Positions 41,714-50,296 of a DNA stretch of 64,000 nt are shown here, in pieces. Within the stretch, counting starts at the first letter, position 1. Every line of letters begins with the position of its first letter. Origin of the DNA: an uncultured Lachnospiraceae bacterium (GTDB taxonomy: Bacteria > Bacillota > Clostridia > Lachnospirales > Lachnospiraceae); contig CAJTMW010000001.1 of NCBI GenBank assembly GCA_910577275.1, forward strand, positions 62,001-126,000, read 5' to 3'. The notes below the pieces were generated by a model. It was given only the letters and a program-made list of their open reading frames with translations, did not search any database and was not told where the DNA came from. Made by a program: the position numbers and the translations under genes.

Positions 41714-42961
41714 ATGAATGAATTATTAAGCGGATTGGGAAAAGCGGCGGCTCTGGCCAAATACGAGCTGCAAAAGCTGACTGCAGATGAGAAAAACCGG
41801 GCGTTACAGGCTGCGGCGGAAGCCCTTGTGAGAGAAAAAAGCCTGATTCTGGACGAAAACGCCAGGGATGTGGCGGAGGGCGAGGCAAAAGGCATGTCTG
41901 TGGGGCTGCTTGACAGGTTGCGGCTGACAGAAGAAAGAATAGAAGGGATGGCGGAAGGGCTTAAGCAGGTGGCAGAGCTTTGCGACCCTGTCGGGGAGGT
42001 GCTGGAGCGCTTTGAGCGTCCGAACGGCCTTTGCATAGAAAAGCGCAGAGTTCCCATGGGAGTGATTGGCATTATCTACGAGTCCCGTCCTAATGTGACG
42101 GCGGATGCATTCGGGCTTTGCTTTAAAAGCGGTAATGCCGTTATTTTAAAAGGCGGAAGCGACGCCCTTCGCTCCAATATAGCAATAACAGATGTTATTA
42201 GATGTTCTCTTAAGGAATCCGGCATTACTGGCGACGCCATACAGATAATTCCGGCAACAGACAGAGCCGTGACTTTGGAGTTTATGCGGCTAAAGGAATA
42301 TGTGGACCTGCTGATACCAAGAGGCGGGGCCGGACTGATAAGAAGCGTGGTGGAAAACAGCACCATACCGGTGATTGAAACAGGAACCGGAAATTGTCAT
42401 ATTTATGTGGACGAGTCCGCCAGCCTTGCCATGGCAATACCGATTATTATCAATGCAAAAACACAGCGGGTCGGCGTGTGCAATGCCTGCGAGTCGCTGC
42501 TGGTTCATGAAAAGATAAGGGAAAGGCTGCTGCCGGAGCTGGCAAAGTCCTTAAAGGAGCATTGCGTGGAAATCCGCGGGGACGAAAGGGTACGTCAGGT
42601 GATTGACTGCATTCCTGCAACAGAGGAGGATTATGCCACGGAATACCTGGATTATATTATTGCCATGAAAACCGTATCTTCGGCGGACGAGGCGATTGCC
42701 CATATCAACCGGTACGGCACAAGGCATTCGGAAGCGATTATCACGGAAAATAAGGAAAATGCCGAGAAATTCTTAAACGAAGTGGACGCGGCCTGTGTCT
42801 ATGTGAACGCATCCACCCGGTTTACCGACGGTTTTGAGTTTGGATTTGGCGCGGAAATCGGTATCAGCACGCAGAAGCTCCATGCAAGAGGCCCTATGGG
42901 GCTTAAGGAGCTTACTTCCTATAAATATCTGGTGCGGGGGAACGGACAGTTCAGGGAATAG
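41714..42961 (+). CDS. proA: Gamma-glutamyl phosphate reductase
   Basis: 415 residues, the normal length. Reduces glutamyl phosphate to glutamate semialdehyde with NADPH in proline synthesis. The nucleophile Cys lies in QRVGVCNACESLLVH. IYESRPNVTADAFGLCFKSGNAVILKGG and GLIRSVVENSTIPVIETGTGNCH are family blocks (cited in part: ESRPNVT, ETGTGNCH). ATG 41714 follows AAAAGGAATGA. The usual partner proB is not adjacent and not in the window. A weak imperfect hairpin follows the stop but is not convincing as a terminator. Confidence 0.96.
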   Translation: MNELLSGLGKAAALAKYELQKLTADEKNRALQAAAEALVREKSLILDENARDVAEGEAKGMSVGLLDRLRLTEERIEGMAEGLKQVAELCDPVGEVLERFERPNGLCIEKRRVPMGVIGIIYESRPNVTADAFGLCFKSGNAVILKGGSDALRSNIAITDVIRCSLKESGITGDAIQIIPATDRAVTLEFMRLKEYVDLLIPRGGAGLIRSVVENSTIPVIETGTGNCHIYVDESASLAMAIPIIINAKTQRVGVCNACESLLVHEKIRERLLPELAKSLKEHCVEIRGDERVRQVIDCIPATEEDYATEYLDYIIAMKTVSSADEAIAHINRYGTRHSEAIITENKENAEKFLNEVDAACVYVNASTRFTDGFEFGFGAEIGISTQKLHARGPMGLKELTSYKYLVRGNGQFRE

Positions 42962-43018
42962 TGTGCGGAAAAATCACGGAAATCAATTTTTAGATTCCGG
43001 TGAGAAAAGTAACAATTA

Positions 43019-43047
43019 TTGTACCTTAAATTAAGTTGTGGTATAAT
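43019..43047 (+). promoter_or_regulatory. Extended -10 promoter of the lactonase gene
   Basis: TTGTAC (43019-43024), a 17-base spacer and TATAAT (43042-43047) preceded by TGG, giving the TGnTATAAT extended -10. Confidence 0.72.
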
Positions 43048-43121
43048 GCAGTTATGTTGATATCATACAGGCTGTTTTTTGTATGAAGGCTGCCAGAGTA
43101 AAATATAAAAAGAGGAATGTC

Positions 43122-44186
43122 ATGGAAAAAGAAAAATATGTAGCTTATGTGTCCACTTACACCTATGGTAATAAGAGTAATTTTGGAATACGGATTTATA
43201 ATGTAGACATGGAAAACGGCAGATTTATGGAGAAGGACCAGGTGGAAATAACGAATTCCTCCTATGTGACCATATCCCATAACCGCAAATACCTGTATTC
43301 CATTACGGATTTCGGTGTCGAATCCTACAGAATACTGGAAGACGGAAGCCTTGAGGTTATCAATCATGCGTCGATTAACGGAATGAGAGGCTGCTATCTT
43401 TCTACAGACTACGAAGATAAGTTCCTGTTTGTGGCAGGTTACCACGATGCCAAGCTTACGGTGCTCCGGGTAAGGGAAAACGGAGAAATCGGAGAAATAA
43501 CAGATGAAATTTATCATAAGGGGCTGGGAAGCATTGCCGAGAGAAACTTTAAGCCTCATATTAACTGCGTTAAGATGACGAGAGACAACAGATTCTTATG
43601 TGCGGCGGATTTGGGAATGGACCATGTGGTGGTCTATGAGCTGAATCACATGAACGGCCGGCTGCGGCAGGTGGATATCATCAGAAGCGAGCAGGAATCT
43701 GCGCCCCGCCACCTGAAGTTTTCCAAGGACGGAAAGCTGCTTTATGTGGTGCATGAACTCAAAAATTATATTGACGTTTATACCTACAGCGTGGATAAAG
43801 AGCACAGGATGCCGGTTTTTGAAAAAATTCAGAACATCTCCACTTTAAATGACTATCATGCGGGCGGCTCGGCGGCAAGCGCGCTTAACATTTCGGAAGA
43901 TTTTAAGTATCTGTGCAGCTCCAACGCAGGCGACAACAGTGTGGTGCTTTATTCCATAGATGAAAACACAGGCATGCTTACCAAAATACTTTGTCTGCCC
44001 ATAAGCGGGGACTATCCCAAGGATGCGGCGCTGTTCCCGGACAGCAGGCATCTGGTTTCCTTAAATCATGAGACCAACTCCATGACATTTTTTGACGTGA
44101 ACATGGAGGAGGGGACGATTGTAATGAACGGCCCGGAACTGAAGGTGGACAGACCGAACTGTATTATTTTTTATAAATTGAAATAA
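43122..44186 (+). CDS. Lactonase-family seven-bladed propeller protein
   Basis: 354 residues. The pattern of repeated blades (YVTISHNRKYLYSI, PRHLKFSKDGKLLYVVHE, NISEDFKYLCSSNAGDNSV, DAALFPDSRHLVSLNHETN) and the opening YVAYVSTYTYG match the 6-phosphogluconolactonase-like family (YbhE/YkgB, Pfam Lactonase). Cytoplasmic, no signal peptide. Whether the substrate is 6-phosphogluconolactone or a uronic or sugar lactone is unknown; the neighbouring uronate genes make a sugar-acid lactone attractive. Start ATG 43122 follows AGAGGA; earlier in-frame starts lie in the leader. Confidence 0.87.
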   Translation: MEKEKYVAYVSTYTYGNKSNFGIRIYNVDMENGRFMEKDQVEITNSSYVTISHNRKYLYSITDFGVESYRILEDGSLEVINHASINGMRGCYLSTDYEDKFLFVAGYHDAKLTVLRVRENGEIGEITDEIYHKGLGSIAERNFKPHINCVKMTRDNRFLCAADLGMDHVVVYELNHMNGRLRQVDIIRSEQESAPRHLKFSKDGKLLYVVHELKNYIDVYTYSVDKEHRMPVFEKIQNISTLNDYHAGGSAASALNISEDFKYLCSSNAGDNSVVLYSIDENTGMLTKILCLPISGDYPKDAALFPDSRHLVSLNHETNSMTFFDVNMEEGTIVMNGPELKVDRPNCIIFYKLK

Positions 44187-44201
44187 CCATATAGAGACGG
44201 A

Positions 44202-44236
44202 GGGACATTTCGCACATGGAGAAGTGTCCCCTTTTA
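44202..44236 (+). terminator. Terminator after the lactonase gene
   Basis: GGGACATTT (44202-44210) pairs with AAGTGTCCC (44222-44230) with one G-T, followed by CTTTTAT. It starts 15 bases after the lactonase stop and covers the only ATG of the nuclease remnant downstream. Confidence 0.75.
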
Positions 44237-44740
44237 TGTTACACGAAGCCTGAACTTTATGTGATATTTACGGGAAACAAAGGGAGAAAACCCGATAAAA
44301 TATCTTTGTCTCAAGAATTTTTCGAGGGCGCGGATATAGATATTGAGGTAAAAGCAAAGGTTATCTGTGAAAGCGCTACAGATGATATCATAAATCAGTA
44401 CATCATTTTCTGTAAGGTTTTTAATGAGCAGACAAGGAAGCATGGAATGACGAGGAAGGCAGTTACGGAGACAATCCGCATATGCAGGGACAGGAATGTT
44501 TTAAGGGAATATCTGGCGCAGAGAGAGAAGGAGGTTGTGACAATCATGATGAGTTTGTTTGATGAAGAACAGATAATGAAATCATTTATCAGAAGTGAAA
44601 GGCATGACGCAGACAGGGAAACAGCGGAAAGAATGATAAAAATGGGAAAGCTGTCACTTGATGAAATTGCGCTGTGCGTCCCCTCATTATCATCAGACGA
44701 GTTAAGAGAACTTGAAGCCGAGGTTATGCAGTTAGCATAA
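44216..44740 (+). pseudogene. 5'-truncated Rpn/PD-(D/E)XK nuclease-transposase
   Basis: The open frame gives 174 residues, but family resemblance begins only at PELYVIFTG. The region with the catalytic Asp/Glu-x-Lys core at the N-terminus is missing. What remains is the middle and C-terminus: EEFF-type block (ISLSQEFFEG), DIINQYIIFCKVFNEQ, TRKAVTETIRICRDRNVL, REKEVVTIMMSLFDEEQIM, and the tail ERMIKMGKLSLDEIA, LEAEVMQLA. Its apparent ATG sits in the hairpin that terminates the lactonase gene. Probably not expressed as a working protein. Confidence 0.78.
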
Positions 44741-44819
44741 TCAACAAAATTTTCATGATTTGCGGAAGAAATTAATAAGTTTGTTAAGAATCTTCCAGGC
44801 GAAAAAGAGAGAGTTTATG

Positions 44820-44850
44820 GCCGCATTAGAGTATTTTCTAATAATGCGGC
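44820..44850. terminator. Perfect 9-bp inverted repeat upstream of uxaA
   Basis: GCCGCATTA (44820-44828) pairs exactly with TAATGCGGC (44842-44850). The following TATTAAAATT is AT-rich but not a T-run. It probably separates the nuclease remnant from the uxaA promoter. Confidence 0.5.
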
Positions 44851-44874
44851 TATTAAAATTGACAAAATTATTTA

Positions 44875-44923
44875 TTGACTATTTTATAAAAACCGTGTAT
44901 TTTAAATGTAAGCACTTACATTT
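44875..44923 (+). promoter_or_regulatory. uxaA promoter and adjacent operator palindrome
   Basis: TTGACT (44875-44880), a 17-base spacer and TATTTT (44898-44903); another -35, TTGACA, lies at 44859-44864. Immediately after the -10 is a 9+2+9 perfect dyad, AAATGTAAG (44904-44912), CA, CTTACATTT (44915-44923). The core TGTAAGCACTTACA differs from the CcpA cre consensus at one base and is typical of LacI-family operators, so repression by the LacI regulator at 49.2 kb or by CcpA is likely. Confidence 0.75.
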
Positions 44924-44966
44924 TTGTAAATATCAGGAAAGAACGCGCAGGAGAAAAGAGGAAATC

Positions 44967-46451
44967 ATGCAGAATTTTTTTAAAATTCATCCCGGAGACA
45001 AGGTTGCGGTTGCCTTAAAGCCGCTGACGGCCGGAAGCATTATGAACACGGACGGGGAAGAAATAACGCTTCTCGAGGACATTCCGCAGGGGCATAAATT
45101 TGCCCTGACTGCCATTGCGGAGGGGGAAGCCGTGATTAAATACGGCGCGCCTATAGGTATTGCAAGAGAAGATATTGCAAAAGGGGCGTGGGTGCACACC
45201 CACAATATGAAGACCGGGCTGGGAGACGTGCTGACATATTCTTATGAACCTCAGCCGGCGGTTTTGTTTCCTGAAGGGAAGAAAAGGTATTTTCAGGGAT
45301 ACCGCAGGCTGGACGGCCGTGCGGCGGTGCGCAATGAGATATGGATTATCCCCACCGTGGGGTGCGTCAACAACGTGGCAACAGCTATCGAGAAGAAGGT
45401 GCAGATTTTCCGAAAGGGAAGTATCGACGCCATTGCGGCGTTTCCTCATCCTTACGGATGCTCCCAGATGGGAGACGACCAGGAGAATACCAGAAGGATT
45501 CTTGCGGATTTGATTAATCACCCCAATGCAGGCGGCGTGCTGGTGCTGGGGCTTGGCTGTGAGAACAGCAATATTGATGTTTTAAAGTCTTACATAGGCG
45601 AAACAGATGAACGTCGGGTAAAATTTCTGGTGTGCCAGGAATCGGAGGATGAAATTGCGGATGGTATCAGACTGGTGGAGGAGCTGGCGGAATATGCCGG
45701 CGGCTTTAGCAGGGAACCGATTCCATGCGGCGAACTGATTATCGGAATGAAATGCGGTGGCTCCGACGGGCTCTCGGGAATCACCGCAAATCCCACGGTC
45801 GGTAAGTTCTCGGATTTGCTGATTGCGCAGGGAGGAACTACGATTCTCACCGAAGTGCCGGAAATGTTCGGGGCGGAGACGCTTCTGATGAACCGCTGTG
45901 CGGATAAAGAGCTGTTTGATAAAACGGTTTCGCTGATTAACGACTTCAAGAATTATTTTACGAGCCACGGGCAGACCATTTATGAAAATCCCTCTCCCGG
46001 CAATAAGAAGGGAGGCATTTCGTCACTGGAGGACAAGTCCCTGGGCTGTACGCAAAAGTCCGGCTCCGCGCCTGTAAGGGGTGTGCTCGCCTACGGAGAA
46101 AGAGTTTCCGTACCGGGGCTGAACCTTTTAAGCGCACCGGGAAACGACCTTGTGGCCTCCACGGCATTGGCGGCTTCGGGCGCGCATATTGTACTGTTTA
46201 CCACGGGAAGGGGAACGCCTTTCGCCTCCCCGGTTCCCACCGTAAAAATCTCCAGCAATACGCCGCTGGCCGAGCATAAAAATAACTGGATTGACTTCAA
46301 CTGCGGAACGCTGGTGGAAGGAACGGCATTGGAGGAGCTGGGAGAAGCGCTTTTTGACTATGTAACAGAGGTGGCTTCCGGCAGGGAAGTAAAGGCGGAG
46401 GAAGCCGGTTTTCACGATATGGCAATTTTTAAGCAGGGTGTTACTTTGTAG
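44967..46451 (+). CDS. uxaA: Altronate dehydratase
   Basis: 494 residues. Dehydrates D-altronate to 2-keto-3-deoxygluconate. The N-terminal SAF domain (about 1-100) has DIPQGHKFAL and VHTHNMKTGL. The large C-terminal domain has GYRRLDGRAAVRNE, the Cys-bearing HPYGCSQMGDD and MKCGGSDGLSGITANP, and TTGRGTPFASPVPTVKI-type end. Its iron-dependent mechanism is known for the family. Start ATG 44967 with AGAGGAAATC; the open frame upstream contains the promoter. uxaB and kdgK follow, giving tagaturonate to KDPG in three steps. Confidence 0.95.
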   Translation: MQNFFKIHPGDKVAVALKPLTAGSIMNTDGEEITLLEDIPQGHKFALTAIAEGEAVIKYGAPIGIAREDIAKGAWVHTHNMKTGLGDVLTYSYEPQPAVLFPEGKKRYFQGYRRLDGRAAVRNEIWIIPTVGCVNNVATAIEKKVQIFRKGSIDAIAAFPHPYGCSQMGDDQENTRRILADLINHPNAGGVLVLGLGCENSNIDVLKSYIGETDERRVKFLVCQESEDEIADGIRLVEELAEYAGGFSREPIPCGELIIGMKCGGSDGLSGITANPTVGKFSDLLIAQGGTTILTEVPEMFGAETLLMNRCADKELFDKTVSLINDFKNYFTSHGQTIYENPSPGNKKGGISSLEDKSLGCTQKSGSAPVRGVLAYGERVSVPGLNLLSAPGNDLVASTALAASGAHIVLFTTGRGTPFASPVPTVKISSNTPLAEHKNNWIDFNCGTLVEGTALEELGEALFDYVTEVASGREVKAEEAGFHDMAIFKQGVTL

Positions 46452-46622
46452 TAATACGGCCTGCAGCAGACGGTGGTGGGTTTCGGTAAGGAGAGTTTAT
46501 CCGGCTGTTGCCCGCAGGGAATCAAAAAAGTCCGGGAGCTGCGGGATGAGAGAAGCCGTCTGTCCGCGCGCTGACCGACAGGCGGTTCAAAGAAAAGGAA
46601 ACAGCGCAGAAATGGAGAAGGT

Positions 46623-48116
46623 ATGAAAAAACTTTGTTACAAAACACTGGAAGAGATGAACTTTGACGGATATCTCTTAAAGGATGCCCCTGAACGCATT
46701 CTGCAGTTCGGAGAGGGGAATTTCCTTCGAGCGTTCGTGGACTACTTTGTGGACATGATGAATGAGAGATGCGGTTTCAATTCCAAAATTGTTCTTGTTC
46801 AGCCCATTGAAGGGGGAGAGCGCATTAAGGAATTTATCAACGAGCAGGAAGGGCTCTACACCTTATTCCTCCGGGGGAATGAAAACGGACAGAAGGTAAA
46901 CGACAAGCGTGTGATTTCCAGCGTGAGCCGCTGCCTGAATCCCTATACCGAGTATGAAAGCTATATGGAGTGCGCAAAAAATCCCGAGCTGCGCTTTATT
47001 GCCTGCAACACCACCGAGGCGGGTATTGCCTATGACGCCTCCTGTCAGTTCGGCGATAAACCGGCCTCCAGCTATCCGGGAAAGCTGACGCAGTTTCTCT
47101 ATGCCAGATATCAGGCGTTCGGGAAGGAGAAAGGGAAGGGCTTTGTGATTTTGTCCTGCGAGCTGATTGACGATAACGGAAAAGAGCTGGAAAAATGCGT
47201 TTTACAGTACGCAAATGCCTGGGAGCTGGGAGAAGAATTTATAGAGTGGATAAAAGAGGAAAATATTTTCTGTTCCACTCTGGTTGACAGGATTGTCACC
47301 GGATACCCAAGGAGCGAGGCCGCGGCTATCTGCGAGGAGCTTGGATATGAGGATAATGTGATTGACACAGGAGAGGTCTTTGGTTTCTGGGTGATTGAGG
47401 GGCCGGAGAGCCTGAAAGAGGAGCTGCCCTTTGAAAAAGCCGGTCTCCCGGTGCTGATTACGGACAATCACAAGCCCTATAAGCAGAGAAAAGTGCGCAT
47501 CTTAAACGGCGCCCATACCTCTATGGTGCTGGGGGCTTATCTGGCGGGACAGGACATTGTGCGGGACTGCATGAAGGACGACGTTATCAGAGGCTTTATG
47601 AATCAGGCCATTTATAAGGAAATTATTCCCACGTTAACCCTTCCCGAGGAGGAGCTTCTTGACTTTGCAAAGTCAGTGACGGACCGGTTTGACAATCCCT
47701 TTATTGACCATGCGCTTTTGTCGATTTCCTTAAATTCCACCTCCAAGTGGAAGGCAAGAGTGATGCCCTCCTTAAAAGGATATGTGGAAAAGTTTCAGGC
47801 GCTGCCTGAGTGCCTGACCGCTTCTCTGGCATTTTATATTGCTTTTTACCGGGGCGTGCGCCTTGACGAAAAGGGCTTTGTGGGGCTTCGCGGGGAGCAG
47901 GAATACCCCATCAGCGATGATAAGAGCATTCTGGAATTCTATGATGCACATAAAAAAGACGATGCACAGACACTGGCGAAGGCGGTTCTTTCCAATACGG
48001 CATTCTGGGGAGAAGATTTAACGGAAATCCCCGGCCTTGAGAAAGCCGTTGCAGAAGACTTAAAAACAATAGAAGAAAAAGGCGCTTATGAGCTTATGAA
48101 AGGAGTACTCAAATGA
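46623..48116 (+). CDS. uxaB: Tagaturonate reductase
   Basis: 497 residues. Reduces D-tagaturonate to D-altronate with NADH; member of the mannitol dehydrogenase long-chain family. The Rossmann start is ILQFGEGNFLRAFVDYFVD. The catalytic Lys lies in ITDNHKPYKQRKVRILNGAHT. Fructuronate reductase is a relative, but the neighbour uxaA favours tagaturonate. ATG 46623 follows GGAGAAGG. 171 bases with no convincing gene separate it from uxaA. The stop overlaps kdgK by ATGA. Confidence 0.93.
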   Translation: MKKLCYKTLEEMNFDGYLLKDAPERILQFGEGNFLRAFVDYFVDMMNERCGFNSKIVLVQPIEGGERIKEFINEQEGLYTLFLRGNENGQKVNDKRVISSVSRCLNPYTEYESYMECAKNPELRFIACNTTEAGIAYDASCQFGDKPASSYPGKLTQFLYARYQAFGKEKGKGFVILSCELIDDNGKELEKCVLQYANAWELGEEFIEWIKEENIFCSTLVDRIVTGYPRSEAAAICEELGYEDNVIDTGEVFGFWVIEGPESLKEELPFEKAGLPVLITDNHKPYKQRKVRILNGAHTSMVLGAYLAGQDIVRDCMKDDVIRGFMNQAIYKEIIPTLTLPEEELLDFAKSVTDRFDNPFIDHALLSISLNSTSKWKARVMPSLKGYVEKFQALPECLTASLAFYIAFYRGVRLDEKGFVGLRGEQEYPISDDKSILEFYDAHKKDDAQTLAKAVLSNTAFWGEDLTEIPGLEKAVAEDLKTIEEKGAYELMKGVLK

Positions 48117-49210
48117 ATCTGAATTTAAAACCTGTAAACGAATGTAGGTATGACGCGGTATCTCTGGGCGAGGTTATGCTTCGCCTTGACCCCGGCGAGG
48201 GCAGAATCCGCACCGCAAGAAGCTTCCGCGCATGGGAAGGCGGCGGGGAGTACAACGTGGTCCGCGGGCTTCGCAGATGCTTCGGCTTAAATACGGCCGT
48301 AATCACGGCTTTTGCGGATAATGAAGTGGGTCTTTTGATGGAGGATTTCATTCTTCAGGGAGGAGTGGATACTTCCCTGATTAAGTGGATGAAAACAGAC
48401 GGAATCGGAAGAATCTGCAGAAACGGCCTGAACTTCACGGAGCGGGGCTTTGGCATCAGAGGCGCCGTGGGCTGCTCTGACAGGGCGAATACGGCGATTT
48501 CCAAGGCAACGCCGGCGGATTTTGATTTTGAATATATTTTCGGAGAGCTTGGCGTCCGCTGGCTGCACACCGGCGGCATTTACGCGGCCTTATCCGAGCA
48601 GTCCTGCGGAACGGTTCTGGCTGCTATCAAAACGGCAAAGAAATACGGAACAGTGGTTTCCTACGACCTGAACTATCGTCCCTCCATGTGGAGCGCCATC
48701 GGTGGCCTTGAAAAAGCCCAGGAGGTCAACAAAGAGGTGGCGAAGTATGTGGATGTCATGATTGGAAACGAGGAAGACTTCACGGCATGTCTGGGATTTG
48801 AGATTGAAGGAAACGACGAGAACTTAAAGGAGCTGAATCTGGACGGCTACAAGAAGATGATTAACGAGGCGGCAAAGGCGTATCCCAATTTCAAGGCGGT
48901 GGCAACAACCCTCCGTACCGTAAAGACGGCAACAGTCAACGACTGGAGCGCAATCTGCTGGGCGGACGGAGAGATTTACAAGGCAAAGGATTATAAGGGA
49001 CTGGAAATCATGGACCGCGTAGGCGGCGGAGATTCCTTTGCATCCGGCCTGATTTACGGACTTATGACCACAGGGGACGCGGAACTGGCCGTTAATTACG
49101 GCGCGGCTCACGGAGCGCTGGCTATGACCACGCCGGGGGACACTACCATGGCAAGCAAAAAGGAAGTGGAAGCCATCATGGGCGGAGCCGGAGCCAGAGT
49201 GCAGAGATAA
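48113..49210 (+). CDS. kdgK: 2-dehydro-3-deoxygluconokinase
   Basis: 365 residues, PfkB/ribokinase fold. Phosphorylates KDG to KDPG. The N-terminal region has DAVSLGEVMLRLDPGEGRIR. The ATP-site anion hole with catalytic Asp is RVGGGDSFASGLIYGL. ATGA overlap with uxaB makes this the third step of the same pathway. The KDPG aldolase (eda) and uxaC isomerase are not in the window. The gene ends 4 bases before the end of the oppositely oriented LacI gene, with no terminator between. Confidence 0.93.
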   Translation: MNLNLKPVNECRYDAVSLGEVMLRLDPGEGRIRTARSFRAWEGGGEYNVVRGLRRCFGLNTAVITAFADNEVGLLMEDFILQGGVDTSLIKWMKTDGIGRICRNGLNFTERGFGIRGAVGCSDRANTAISKATPADFDFEYIFGELGVRWLHTGGIYAALSEQSCGTVLAAIKTAKKYGTVVSYDLNYRPSMWSAIGGLEKAQEVNKEVAKYVDVMIGNEEDFTACLGFEIEGNDENLKELNLDGYKKMINEAAKAYPNFKAVATTLRTVKTATVNDWSAICWADGEIYKAKDYKGLEIMDRVGGGDSFASGLIYGLMTTGDAELAVNYGAAHGALAMTTPGDTTMASKKEVEAIMGGAGARVQR

Positions 49211-49214
49211 GCGA

Positions 49215-50210
49215 CTAGAAATCCGTTGTCTGGCGTTTCACAAGATGGCATTTTACCATTTGCCTGCGGGGAATCTTCTGTCCGCCAAGAAGGGACATAA
49301 GGGAATCGATGGCGGTTTTGCACAAAACCTCCACCCGGTTGTCCACGGAGCTTAATTCCGGGGTGCAGCTGATGGAAAGCTCGGAATTATTATAACCTAT
49401 GATATTGATTGCCTCCGGCACGCGGATACCTGTGGCGGAGGCATATTTCAATGCGCCGACGGCAAGCCAGTCTTCGGTGGCGATAACGCTGTCAAAGACA
49501 AGGTTCCGTTTGCATAGCAGTTTGTCCCGCATGGCGTAAATAGAATTTTCGCAGTAGAGCATCAGCTCCCCGTCAGCCTCTATGCCGTGTGCGGCAAGCG
49601 CGTCAATATACCCCTGACATTTTCTTTTTGCGCTGTAGGAGTTGGAATTATATAAAAACAGAATCCGCTTTTTCCCTGCAAACAGCAATTCCTCCGTGAT
49701 ATCGTAGACAGACTGGAAATCGTCCGCCAGCACGCAGTAGATGTTGTTATGGGACAGATAGCCGTTAATCAGAAAAACAGGAATCTGAGAGGCGGCTTCC
49801 TGCACGTAATCCGGCGCCTGTCCGTTGATGTCGGAATAATTGGAGCCTACCAGAATCAGGGCGTCAATCTGTTTTTTGAAAATCAGCTCCACGGCCTGGC
49901 GTTTGTCCTCCTCGTCGTAGCTGCTGCAGTATAAAATGCAGTCATACCCATACCCCCTTAAATTCTTTTCAAGGTAGGAGACCGCCTTTGCCATATAGGT
50001 GTCAGCCACATCCGGGCAGACAATGCCTACGGATTTCATGGAGCCAAGGCCAAGACCCCTGGCAAACACATTCGGCGTGTAGTTGTTTTCCTCCATCACC
50101 TTCAGGACGGCGGCCTTGGTCCGTTCGCTGACCTTGGGACTGTCGTTTACCACCCGGGACACCGTGGCAATGGAAACTCCGGCGAGCTTTGCAATATCAT
50201 AAATATTCAT
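49215..50210 (-). CDS. LacI-family transcriptional regulator
   Basis: 331 residues. N-terminal helix-turn-helix MNIYDIAKLAGVSIATVSRV and hinge helix (NNYTPNVFARGLG), then a periplasmic-binding-like effector domain starting VGIVCPDVADTYMAKAVSYL. It lies convergent to and directly after uxaA-uxaB-kdgK, and the uxaA promoter carries a LacI-type palindrome, so it probably represses that operon with a sugar acid as inducer (inference). Start at 50210 gives the standard N-terminus; GGAAAAG lies upstream. Confidence 0.92.
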   Translation of the reverse strand: MNIYDIAKLAGVSIATVSRVVNDSPKVSERTKAAVLKVMEENNYTPNVFARGLGLGSMKSVGIVCPDVADTYMAKAVSYLEKNLRGYGYDCILYCSSYDEEDKRQAVELIFKKQIDALILVGSNYSDINGQAPDYVQEAASQIPVFLINGYLSHNNIYCVLADDFQSVYDITEELLFAGKKRILFLYNSNSYSAKRKCQGYIDALAAHGIEADGELMLYCENSIYAMRDKLLCKRNLVFDSVIATEDWLAVGALKYASATGIRVPEAINIIGYNNSELSISCTPELSSVDNRVEVLCKTAIDSLMSLLGGQKIPRRQMVKCHLVKRQTTDF

Positions 50211-50244
50211 AATCTTTTCCTGTAATCGTAAATGTAGTAAAATC

Positions 50245-50273
50245 ATTATAACGTTGAATGAAAAAAAATACAA
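50245..50273 (-). promoter_or_regulatory. Candidate promoter of the lacI-family gene
   Basis: On the minus strand TTGTAT (50273-50268), a 17-base spacer and TATAAT (50250-50245), 35 bases before the start codon. A CTACATTTA stretch downstream partly resembles the half-site of the uxaA operator. Confidence 0.5.
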
Positions 50274-50296
50274 CTGAAAGGGCGGGAGAGTTCGCT

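Noticed and set aside
42962..43018. Hairpin after proA
   Set aside because: The stem has several mismatches and no T-run; not good enough for a terminator call.
44367..44382. cre-like sequence TGAAAGCGCTACA
   Set aside because: Lies inside the nuclease remnant far from any promoter; short imperfect matches are expected by chance.
46452..46622. Frame of 62 codons between uxaA and uxaB
   Set aside because: No ribosome site, odd Arg/Trp-rich composition and no likeness to known proteins; treated as untranslated spacer.
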